In this document: in pieces, positions 53,011 through 64,000 of the stretch
Layout of the letters: every line of letters starts with the position of its first letter
Numbering within the stretch: the first letter of the stretch is position 1
Position numbers and translations under genes: made by a program
The notes under the pieces: model-generated
Database searches by the model: none
The model's input: only the letters and a program-made list of their open reading frames with translations
Told to the model about the DNA's origin: nothing
Source of the DNA: Allolobophora icterica
Lineage: Eukaryota > Annelida > Clitellata > Crassiclitellata > Lumbricidae
Direction: 5' to 3'
Assembly: GCA_963556255.1 (NCBI GenBank)
Contig: OY744605.1
Location: 35,444,896 to 35,508,895, forward strand
Length of the DNA stretch: 64,000 nucleotides

Positions 53011-53820
53011 CATAGTTGTTAAAAACGATAGAAACGAAATAAAAACGGAAAAAAACGTCGTTTTATTCCAAAAAATAAAAAACGGGAAAAAACGGGAAAA
53101 AACGAAAAAAGAAAATAATTTGACTTTCTCGCATCTTGTAGGCGCTACTGCAATTTAAAATTAAAAACCTTATTCACAGAATTTAATAGCAAATACACAA
53201 CTTTATTAGTAACACTAGCCTAAGTAACATCAATCTACAACAATTATTTTATTTCTTATAAGTTTGGTTTAATAAGAAATTGAGAAATTAAAAATATTGA
53301 AATCTTTTCAAATTTAAATTGCAAACATAAGTCCACATAAGTCCATGCTGACTAAACTAACACAATTAAAAACTAAACTTTGGAGGTATAGACTATATAG
53401 TGTAAACTTTCTCACAGTAAATGCATTTCAATTTAGCCAATGCTGAGTTTTTGTTTTTCTCGTTAATCAAAGTAACGTGAATCCATTCCGCACCCTTTTC
53501 TTCTGGCATTTTAGATAACTTAGAAATAACTTTATAAAATTTTATTTCTTGTACTGTGCTATTTCATAAAATATTTGTTTCTCAAATGATGACGTAAATA
53601 GCCTAGTGAGGTAAATTAGCTGAATCCTTGAAAGTACGGAAACAACGTAAGGGACATCAGACAAAATATTAAACAGAAACTGAAAAACATTGACAGACAG
53701 TAAATAAATAAATAAATAAAGTTACATAAAAAACGGAAAAAAACGATAAGAAAAAAAACCGAAAAAACGACGTTTTTTGGGAAAAAATAAAAAACGAAAA
53801 AAACGGTTTTAACATCTATG
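53011..53820. mobile_element. hAT-type element, AAAACG family, copy 1, perfect TSD
   Basis: The ends are CATAGTTGTTAAAAACG and, reverse complemented, CATAGATGTTAAAACCG. The exact 8-bp duplication GTGCTACT lies at 53003-53010 and 53821-53828. The subterminal regions are dense in AAAAAACGGGAAAA-type words. It is 810 bp with no transposase frame. Confidence 0.95.
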
Positions 53821-53828
53821 GTGCTACT

Positions 53829-54480
53829 AATAAAATAAGGATACATGTAGTCATTAGATGATGCGGGAACACGGTTTTAATTGTTATTGTAATCTGACAT
53901 CTATAAAGTACCACTTCAAGAATACCTCATCATTGGTGCTCCCAACCCAAAGCATCGCAATCTACCTGAATTAGTACAGGCATCAGGCGCTTGGGAAACT
54001 GTGGAAAGGACAAACCAAGGAGCTCGAGCTGCAGCTCTTGAGAAAGGTGATTCCAGCTGGTGAGCCCAACATAGGCAAAGTTTCTGGACTGAGCTGTAGA
54101 TGTACAGGTTTGAGGACAGATGTGGCATCTTGTGAAGAGTGAACCAGTGACTGCCTAGGTTGTGTTTGAGGCATTTTTTGGCTGTGATTCTAGTTATTTA
54201 TCCTGAGATATCACTGGAGAGGGCATTCGAGAGATGTTGAAGATTCACTTGTTTATGTCATCCTATTAACAATTGCTTAAGTGCATTAATGGTGTATTTA
54301 GTTACATACCTTGTGCAACGATTACAATAATAATCACTGTATCAAGAATTCAGATTTGTTCGCATGACTTTAAGATGTGGATTCTCTTCCTAGTCATTTA
54401 AAATATGCGTCGGAAATGTTTTGGTTTGCAGTTGTCAGGTGAAATATCTTACAAATCCTGGACCTTGGTTTTAATGATGC
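53829..54480. other. Intronic, unannotated
   Basis: The 53980-54150 segment (GAAAGGTGATTCCAGCTGGT) may be a scrap of LINE 3' UTR, similar in character to 3660-3700. Unresolved. Confidence 0.35.
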
Positions 54481-54484
54481 CTTC

Positions 54485-54690
54485 AGGGAGGGGGGATAGA
54501 GTAGTGGTAACACTCATGGCCAGGAGAGCATAAGGTACGTGGATCGACTCCTGTAACCCCCCTTTAGGGCGGCGCCTTGCATGGCTGCCAAACAATGTGT
54601 TTAATTAAGATGTTGATTGTACTTTCATGTTTCAATGTAATCTTACTGCGTCTGTCGGTTTGAAATAATAAAGAATATAATTATTATTAT
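54485..54690 (+). mobile_element. tRNA-derived SINE (family B)
   Basis: GGGGGGATAGAGTAGTGGTA (A-box region), ATGGCCAGGAGAGCATAAGG, GTGGATCGACTCCTGTAACC (B box), GCGCCTTGCATGGCTGCC and TTTCAATGTAATCTTACTGC, then an (ATT)n tail. It is nearly collinear with the reverse complement of 46890-47095. Confidence 0.92.
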
Positions 54691-56821
54691 TATTAACACA
54701 GTTTAGGAATGTTTGCAGTTCATAGGCAGTTGCCTTACACTATTAAAGAAATTCTTATTCTTAAAGATTATATTTTACAAAAAGTTTTACAGCATTTTTA
54801 TATGCTTTAGTGAAACATGTCTTGAATTATAAGGCAGATTAAGAGAAACAGATTTGAACCCATCATATTAGCCATGACTTATGACATTATTGTCAAGTGG
54901 CATTACGTTTTACTTTATAGTGTCACGTACGGCACTCCTCTTTTCATTTTCAATCTGACCTACCTACCAGGTTCTAATACCTCATGGGTTGAATGCAGAT
55001 CGAGACTGATGTACCAAGATGATGTCTGCCATGTCTTGGGTGATACAGAGACCTATGGCCAGTGAGTTGGGGGTGTGGTCTTGAGAGTTTGTGCCATATT
55101 CTGCATACCTATTGTGGTACCCAGTTAGGGAATTAACCTGGCTAGATGTGGGAACATTAAGACTAACTAAACAATCCATCCAGTTTTTACACAACATTAT
55201 ATAGTATTATATGCTACAGCGTAACATTCAATTACAAAAAGACATGCCACACGAATTGACCCAAGGTGTAAGTCCAACCCAACAGGGATTTAAATATACC
55301 TTATCTAGGTCAAAAGAGGTCATTGCCAGAACAACCGGATTTCTTACCACTCAAGGGATTATCGTTTCCTCAAGCTCCCACAAAATGGACTAAATATTTC
55401 ATGGGCCCTTTTCTTCTTCAGGACAACAAACAGCTACTGTCTTATACTTAATTCTGGAGCGCTTCTACTTAGCTGCTAGATCACATAGATAACCTCACTC
55501 TTGTTCTTTTGGCCAAATCTGTTCTCATGTCTGTCTTAGCATATGGGTGCTTACACTAGCAGAACCACTGTGGCATACGTAAACCCTTTTGGAAGAATCA
55601 CTAGATAATAAAAGCGCCATTTTAGACTACCTGTAGCATGTATAAACCTAGTAACCTCTTGCCTTGCCCTCCAGCCAGCCAGTCAGTCACTGCTTTCCCT
55701 TTTCCAAACTGCCAGCCGGCCAACGGAACATCTTGCTCCTGTGCTACCCCCACCAAGCAAACCAGCCCATGTGCAGACTATCTACCGTTGTGATAACTGG
55801 TTAGCCTTAACCTATGCTCTCAACGGCCTAGCCTGTCTACTCCTATTGGCATCCACAAGCAGAGTGGCATTTAATGGCAAATAAAACCTCAAACAACATA
55901 ATAATGTAGTCTCTTAAATGCAGACAGCTATAAAAACTGCTCTAGAGTCTGCCGCAAATTAAATCTCATTCTACATTGGCTTAGTAGAGCTGAAACATGT
56001 GAGGAATCTAGTTTCTCAGTCATCATTCGTGCTTTTTTAAGTTCTCAGAAACCAAGAAGAAGTAGCAATGATCTTATCTTTTTTTCTGGATGAAAGCAGT
56101 GATAGATTATCATGGAACTGGAAAGATAGAACAGTTCTAAGTGATGAAGAAGGACTACTGTAATCATGAGCATTGATGGAAAGTGGCACCGTTGCTTCCA
56201 TGTAGATTTCCCATGAGACAGTGTCATGTAGGGAGCTGCAATTCAGTCCTGGGTAATGAAACATCTGTGTTAAACACTGTCCCTGGACGGAATAACGAAA
56301 CGAATGTAAGAACTGAGCTTACAGTGCAAGAGGGGGATGCTGTCCTGGTTTTAAGATACCATGGTATGCTAGCCATTCTGTCCGAGGATTCAACAAAAAG
56401 GGAAATTCATTGGTATCACAGTCAGTGTTTGCAAGCAGTATTTGTGGTGTTTGGTTAGAATCAATTTTAGGCAGGTGTGCTGCGGATGCTGAAAAGATGT
56501 CTGATTGAGTGTAAGAACTTCTGCTTCTGTGAATCATCTGTCTTTGGTTAGGAAAACGTTTAAGGACTGTAATAATTATTAAACACAGTAATGCATATTT
56601 AAATGTTAACATGCAATTCATTCATTTATTGCTGCAAACAAAGATGTCATAACAGCAATGCACACAACTATAATTTTTCTGCTAACAATTACAATAATTA
56701 CATTCTCGTCAAGCACAATCATTTTACAATCCAAATGTAAAATGTATTTGTGCATGGTTTTCTGTAGCGACTGTATGGCCTCGATCCTGCTCAGTTTTCA
56801 GTGAATTGATTGTGTGAGATC
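54691..56821. other. Intronic, unannotated
   Basis: No gene or recognised repeat. Several 60-100-codon frames have no domain signal. Confidence 0.4.
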
Positions 56822-57075
56822 CTTCTGGGGAGGGGGTATAGATGAATGGTAACACTCTTGCTCGAAGAACATAAGATCTTGAAAGACGGTTCAATGCCCG
56901 TAAGTTCCCTATAGGTTGACTCAGCCTTCCACTTCGTAGGGGGCAGCTGTAAAATGAGCGGGCACCTGACAGGCTGCCAGGACACGTGTTTTATAGGATC
57001 TTGATAATTGTAATGTTATATGTTTCAATGTTACTTACTGCAGTTTGTCACTGAGCATGTCAATAAACATGAATA
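56822..57075 (+). mobile_element. tRNA-derived SINE (family B), diverged
   Basis: GGAGGGGGTATAGATGAATG, ACGGTTCAATGCCCGTAA (B box) and TTTCAATGTTACTTACTGCA mark the same family. A ~50-bp insertion after the head (about 56905-56960) separates it from the other two copies. Confidence 0.82.
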
Positions 57076-60000
57076 TATAATTTTATATTATATATTCTCC
57101 ACCCATTTGAATGGGTGCCACACCACCAGTGTTAGCTCTGGAAGAGCTTTAATAATAGTTTTTACATCTACTTGGTGATCTTTATGAAATGTCAGCATGA
57201 CATTCAGATAACAGCAACCAACAAAAGCTGGAAGAAGTCATCTGTGATCATTTTTCAAGATAATTAGGGTTAGTGAACCGGCTTAAAAATACCTAAATAT
57301 GAAAATAACATCTACTATGGTATTAAAATGTTAAATTTAATATTAAGTGGAATAACAACTTCCATACAACCATACGAAACAAAGCAGAAGATAATTGAAA
57401 ATATAAAATATTATAAGAAAGTATGTATAAAGCTATCCACTCTGACGACCACCCTGTTTGTCTGGCTGTTTGTCTGGCTGTTTGTCTAGCTGTTTGTCTG
57501 GCTGTTTGTCTGGCTGTTTCTATTAGTTTGTGTCTGACTGCTATTGGTCTATTATTTCATAAGGACCAACTGGCTGTGGGTCTTAGGGAGGGAAAAACGG
57601 AGGGAAGAGTCTGACAGGCACAGATACATAATCGGTTGCAATGAGTCTTGGTGTGTTTGCTTATGTATGTGTCACTATCTGTGTACCTGTATGTGTATGT
57701 GTTCTGCGATTGCCAGCTATGAGAGTCTGGCTGACTGGGCCTGAGCGATCTGGACAGCAAGACAAAGCCATCTGTAATTGGAATAAGAAAATGAAGGCCA
57801 GACGTAACAAGGAGAGATGAATGGATTGCGGGTTGTGTTGCTGAGTCGTTGCCCTCGACCCCTACCCGGTCTGTCACTAGTCCAATACTAATGACCAATG
57901 TGTCCCTGACTGAAAGCAAGGTAATGGCCACCGAACAAGAAATGTCACTGTCAGGTGACGTGCTCCCAACCAGCAGGGATGATGATGGTTTTGGTGTTGT
58001 TGTTGCCGGCTGGTGACCGTGATTGTCATGACAACGATGGCAGAGGTGATAAAATTAGTCAGAAATGCCTCAGCCAGAGACGTCTGTGAGATTTCTTTGA
58101 GATAGGTTTGACGGTGACGGTGATTGTAAATGGTGATGATGCCTTGAAGGAATCTGTATGAAGATGTGATAATTGTATTGACAGTCTGACGATTACAGCA
58201 GTGGTGTAATAGTGAAGATCAAGATAAAGATTTTCGGTGATATGTATAAGTGATATGCGATAATGATATACATCAGACGAAACTAGTTTAGGTGTATTTT
58301 TCATCTTGAAATTGAGGTGCATCTCTAATTTGCATTCACGGTGATTTTTATTTATGGATTTATAAATGACATACTAGGCCCTATAGGTCTGTTTCCTGTT
58401 TTTTCTATGCCTAACATGAGGCCTAATCTGGTAGGAACCAGAGAAATTGGACGGGCTGTACAATTCTTTTATCGGGTAAGGGCGAATCAACGTCTAGAAG
58501 AGTAAGGGTAATTTGGTTATGGTGAATAGGTAGCTTGACGTCGGCCATTTGCAATGCTTTGACCTCAGACTACAAATGTTATCCGTCTATGGAGGGAAAT
58601 CGTTCCTTACGGGTGACGCACAATGGGCGCGATGATGGAAGAGAATTGACTTGGAAGCTGTTCAGTTGGCAGACAGTCGGAGCCGAGTTGGGTCCTTGGT
58701 TAGGTACAATTGCAGCTTAAACACGCCAGATATAATCGTTGATGAATGGCCATCGAGCGAGACCCTCCGCCTCGCGGGCTGGCTGCACCAGGCTTAGGAC
58801 TCTGGAGAAATCGACCTGGGGATGGGGGAGAGGATGGGGCATCAATTGTTCGAAGAGTAATCTTTCGCTTGCGTCATTGTCCTGCGATTTTAGCTGGTCG
58901 ACGTCGGCCTCTGTCTCCGAGTTCTAAGCTTGAATTATGACGCCATTAAAAGCCAGAGGTTGTTCTCGTAAAAATTTTCCTCAGGAGGCGACTGTTTCCA
59001 GCGTATAGATCTGGAGACCGTGAGGTTGTTTTGAGTAATTAGGCTGCACCGTAGAGGTACGTTGCAGCCTCAGAGGGATATCCTCCTCACATATCTTTGC
59101 TGTTATTTTGGCTGCACAATAATGATCCAATGCACTGGATAATTATTCTGCCGGGTGTTTGTTGACTCCAATCCAAGTGGGGCGGGCTGTGGTGGCCAAT
59201 TTACAATCCTATTGGGTGCTGTGTGACACATGAAAATCACACAAAATTAGTTATACTATTGACAATCGTAAATACTACTGATATAATTTATTATCTATAT
59301 TAGTAATTATAATATGGATTATTAACTATTGTATATAAATGATAAGTTTTATATGGATAGCATTAAATTTATTGGCAGTTATTAAGCCTATTTTTTATTT
59401 TCCCTCATGTTACATATTATCCCTGAGGATTACGGAAATTAGAGGAGCATTATTTCGGAATGGCTTATCTTTGCAGACGGTTTTATCAGTGGAAAAGGGC
59501 CTATAAAAAGCACCAACGGTTGCCTCATTATGCAGATTATTATTATTTATATTATTAATCAGATAATTATTTAACCTCAAATGTATACATTATTGAGCTA
59601 ATGAACCAGGTTGTTCACCTAGATCTGGCAAAACAGGGATTATTATAGCTTGCCTAAGCTTTAGCAGCTCACGTGAAAATTCTGAGATTGACACAGACAG
59701 AATTCTATCATTTTAATTTATCTTGAGGAATGCCGATAATTTGGAGGCAGCAAGTGAAGCGTTATGTATGGCTAGATTGTTGTGCCTCTGTTGCAGTGTT
59801 CCTACTGAGCAGGGCTGGAAGCCGTGAAGAGTTCTAATAGATCAGCTTATGCTGAGAAGCGTTGGGATGGCCGTAATTTAATAAGGGAGTTCTTTCATGT
59901 GAGGAGCGTGGCGGAGCGCTACAAAACACTGATCAATGGAATCAATGACAGAAATGATCCGTTGAGCCCATTGAAATCAATCACTGCATAAGCCGCGTTT

Positions 60001-60300
60001 TGATACCCAGGATGAGATGAAATAGACGCAGTACTAATGCACTTCTAAGCGTCTACAAAACACGATTAATAGTGCAACGATCTTCATGGAATTTGTGTCG
60101 AACTATTCGTCTGACATTCTCTTATTACGGTATATGGATCATGAGAGTAAATTCCTGTTGCAGTTCAACAATGTTTATCTTTGTGAATTTGATATTAATT
60201 CAGTGAAGTAACAGTAATCATTTGTTTATTTGTCTATGGCAAGGAATGCAGGTGTATCGTGTATGGATTATAGACGTAATTTTATAGCAAAAGAATTTTT
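57076..60300. other. Intronic, repeat-poor
   Basis: A 12-bp repeat (TGTTTGTCTGGC) at 57453-57524 is the only tandem array. 57800-60200 has balanced composition in places and no recognisable mobile element, and may hold regulatory DNA. No exon identified. Confidence 0.4.
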
Positions 60301-60310
60301 GTGTAGGTGT

Positions 60311-61174
<864 letters not shown>

Positions 61175-61182
61175 CTTTGTAC

Positions 61183-61995
61183 CATAGTTGTTAAAAACGA
61201 TAGAAACTAAATAAAAAAAGGAAAAAAACGTTGTTTTTTTAGAAAAAATAAAAAACGGGAAAAAACGGGAAAAAAACGACAAAAGAAAATAATTTGACTT
61301 TATAGCATCTTGTAGGCCCTACTGCAATTTAAAATTAAAAACCTTGTTTACAGAATTTAATCAGCAAATAACACAACTTTATTAGTAAACACTAAATAAC
61401 ATCATTCTACAACAATTATTTTATTTCTTATAGGTTTGGTCTAATAAGAAATTGAGAAATCAAAAATATTGAAATTTTTCAAATTTGAATTGTAAACATA
61501 ATTATGTCCACATAAGTTCATGCTGACTAAACTAACACAATTAAAAACTAAACTTTGTAGGTATTGATTATGTAGTGTAAACTTTCTCACAGTAAATGCA
61601 TTTCAATTTAGCCAATGCTGAGTTTTTGTCTTTCTCGTGTATCAAAGTAACATGAATCCATTCCGCACCCTTTTCTTTTGGTATTTTAGATAACTTAGAA
61701 ATAACTTTATAAAATTTTATTTCTGGTACAGTGCTCTTTCATAAAGTATTTATTTCTCAAAATGATGACGTAAATAGTGAGGTAAATTAGCTGACTCCTT
61801 GAAAGTACGGAGACAACGTAAGGGTCAGCAGACAAAAAATTTAACAGAAACTGAAAAACATTAACAGACAGTAAATAAATCAATAAATAAAGTTACATAA
61901 AAAACGGAAAAAAACGACAAGAAAAATAAAAAACGAAAAAAACGACGTTTTTTGGAAAAAAATAAAAAACGAAAAAAACGGTTTTAACATCTATG
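61183..61995. mobile_element. hAT-type element, AAAACG family, copy 2, perfect TSD
   Basis: It is collinear and closely similar to 53011-53820, in the same orientation, with the same ends (CATAGTTGTTAAAAACG ... GTTTTAACATCTATG). The exact 8-bp duplication CTTTGTAC lies at 61175-61182 and 61996-62003, different from that of copy 1. It is therefore an independent insertion, not a segmental duplication. Confidence 0.95.
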
Positions 61996-62003
61996 CTTTG
62001 TAC

Positions 62004-63039
62004 AATCAGGCCTAAATATTTATTTATGCTCAGAGATGAGAATATTTCGTGTCATGCAAAGCTTGCATGTAAAATTAAAATTTTGTTATGTTCTAATTAG
62101 TACTATTGCATCACTGAGCCTGGCATGTGTTCAATTAAATATTAATTTGCAGTGTGTGCAATTCATTACCTTTTATCATGGAATCCTCTCATTCAAATAA
62201 ACCTTGCTTGTATTTTTAGATTATTAGCGTCTAGGCATGAAGCTGTTGAAAGCACATGAATCAGTTAAATATTTGATAGTGCTGTGATTTAGAGTCATCA
62301 GACACAACTTGTCTACGATTATTTACAAGATTATTTACAAGATTATTTACAAGATTCTTTGCAAGTTTAAAATAATAGACAAATATATTAAATTAAACTT
62401 ACTTGGTGTTGTTACCTGCTGTTTGCTGGAGGAATTGTGCTATTTTGTTGGAAAACACTAGTTGATGAGACCATGCTGCCTTGTGAGTTTTTTTACAATT
62501 AATGATACACTTGTGAAAGGGAGCATATGTTCCATCCAGCAACATATGTAAACAGTCTTGTCGGGCCTGACCGTAAAACTTTAACTGTTCTGTTTATAAG
62601 CTGTGCAGTTAGAATAGATATGGCTTGTGAAGTAAGACTTTAACAAGTAACGAAAAGCAGCAATTTGGGCCTTACACACTGAAGAGGGTATCAGAAACAC
62701 TTGTTGCCAGATAGTTTTAGCCCTTGTTCTTGTCGTGGCCAAAGTTTTAGCCCTTGTTTTGGTCCTGGCCAAACATGTTGTTGGAAGTTTGGTACATTTT
62801 CGTTCATAAGGATGAAACATTATATCTCGTCAACAACTGAAGGTAGAGTGTTTAAGTGTAAACATGAAAGTTATTGTGATATGAATTTTCAACAACCCCC
62901 TGTGCCGTTTAATTGTTTGTATGCAGTTTTTATGTATGACTTGTGACATGTGATGCTGTGGCTTGCATGTGTCATCACATTTTCTTTCCATAGTTTGCTG
63001 ATGTTTTAAAAAATATATGTGTAGCGTTATTGGTTGCAT
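62004..63039. other. Intronic, with two short tandem arrays
   Basis: GATTATTTACAA repeats about four times at 62318-62366. TTTTAGCCCTTGTT(C/T)TGGTC-like units of about 33 bp occur twice at 62717-62775. No gene. Confidence 0.55.
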
Positions 63040-63260
63040 ACTGAGAGGAAATCCCTACTGAGAACTATCATTGAGGGAAGAATGGAGGGAAAGACACTGA
63101 GAGGAAGATCTAGGTGGATGCTGCCGGACTGGATGATAGTGGATGGATACAGCATATACTGAAGGAGAAAGCCAAGCATTGAGAGGAGTGGCACCATTGG
63201 ACGTTGGATCCTGCCCAAGGGCAGAGAACTTGAAGAAGTGTTATTTATCAGCACCACCAC
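63040..63260 (+). pseudogene. LINE C-terminal fragment
   Basis: A short plus-strand stretch reads RTIIEGRMEGKTLRGRSRWM then LPDWM. After a stop, frame-disturbed AKH-REWHHW-LDPA-like blocks follow. These match the final GKRGRGR(P/S)R--LLDW... REWRHW part of LINE RT proteins. Confidence 0.7.
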
Positions 63261-63412
63261 TTGGTAGTGAAGTCTTTAAACGGATCTCAAAGTAGCTTTA
63301 CTTGATAAATTCCTTTGTGTGGATGAGCTGTCAACTGTCTATGGTGATAGACACAAGTAGTTTGAATCTACCTTTTTACATATCCAAGCACTATTAAATT
63401 CTATAAAGTCCG
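63261..63412. other. Spacer
   Basis: No feature. Confidence 0.4.
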
Positions 63413-63458
63413 ATGAGGAGCAGGAGGACGAGGAGGAGGAGGAGGAGGAGGAGGAGGA
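63413..63458. repeat. (GAG)n microsatellite
   Basis: GAGGAGGAGGAGG run that truncates the adjoining MITE. Confidence 0.93.
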
Positions 63459-63629
63459 GGGTACCCGTACCCCCCCACTTTTTGGACTGGGGGGTACCGT
63501 ACCCCCCACTTTTTTAACAATGCCGCTCAATATTTTATTATTGTACCTTCCCCAGAGATCGCAGTCTCCGCCTTGCTTCATGTATGTAAGAAATTGGTAC
63601 CCCCCACTTTTTAGGCCAAAGTTACGCCT
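63459..63629 (-). mobile_element. Truncated hAT-type MITE (GGGGGGTAC family)
   Basis: It is the reverse-oriented relative of 4950-5113. The intact terminus, CAGAGGCGTAACTTTGG on the minus strand, ends at 63629 and directly abuts a family A SINE. The other end is lost into a GAG microsatellite. Confidence 0.8.
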
Positions 63630-63840
63630 CTGGCCATGGGTATGAAGTGTTAGCGATTTCATTTTCTTAGCCTCGGCATATGAGGGCGGATGGCCAGTCC
63701 TCTCCCTTGCCGTCTCATCTTCCCACTGACAGTGTACAGTCAATGTACTCATTATAGCTGAGTTGGCTAGGGGGCATAGTTGGAGCACAAATCTCGAACC
63801 AAATTTTTGCCCTGGTGAACTGATGTGCAATGTCTTAACT
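63630..63840 (-). mobile_element. tRNA-derived SINE (family A), interrupted
   Basis: It starts within the SINE body at GCCATGGGTATGAAGTGTTA (compare 40028) and continues through GGATGGCCAGTCCTCTCCC and TCTTCCCACTGACAGTGTA to a diverged head near 63840. The 3' part expected on the left is missing, replaced by the MITE. Confidence 0.82.
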
Positions 63841-64000
63841 CAATTTATTGTACTCTCAACTCCTAGCGATCCTCAGTTCATAAGCATCCTAGAAGGATCC
63901 TAAACTCGACAGCCTATGATTCTCGTAACACAGTATTACATGGAGTATTATTCTTGAACTCTGTGGCTGAGTTATTTTACCATTCAATGTGTAAATTCCT
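63841..64000. other. Unannotated end of window
   Basis: No feature. Confidence 0.4.

Overview
This is eukaryotic (animal) genomic DNA. There are no prokaryotic operons. The window holds one convincing 5' coding exon with a splice donor, tRNA-derived SINEs, non-LTR (LINE) reverse-transcriptase remnants, a Ty3/gypsy-type pol remnant, many short non-autonomous DNA transposons and very long simple-sequence tracts. The repeat spectrum fits a marine invertebrate, with molluscs or invertebrate deuterostomes plausible. No single marker fixes the taxon, so this is a weak inference.

Layout. 0-8.6 kb: intergenic, repeat-dense. It has a 414-bp hAT-type MITE, a second inverted-repeat element, GA/CAGA tracts, a CR1/L2-like LINE fragment in antisense with a minisatellite in its 3' region, a second LINE fragment, and two related hAT MITEs with perfect 8-bp target-site duplications. 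8.6-10.13 kb: CpG-rich promoter-like DNA leading to a 52-codon first coding exon (9978-10134, +) with a GTGAGT donor. 10.135-64 kb: I find no further convincing exon, so this is most simply a giant first intron or intron plus intergenic DNA, filled with repeats.

The most striking region is 26.1-35.5 kb. A 2.49-kb foldback element with kilobase arms occurs three times in the same orientation, nearly identical, flanked or joined by long (TAG)n tracts. Its insertion boundaries suggest a 4-bp target-site duplication and a composite element-(TAG)n-element formed by recombination. Further on are single hAT-type elements at 35.6, 40.6, 41.6 and 51.2 kb, and two ~0.81-kb copies of one AAAACG-rich family at 53.0 and 61.2 kb. 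All but two of the nine complete hAT-type elements have perfect 8-bp duplications (the other two match 7 of 8).

The one host gene cannot be named from its first exon. The Lys/Ser-rich N-terminus begins MSEIFGKIFGK, only faintly like CHMP4/Snf7 N-termini. No set of genes works together here. What the window mainly records is mobile-element activity: LINE 3' ends that run into microsatellites, MITEs inserted into other repeats, and a recent burst of the foldback element.
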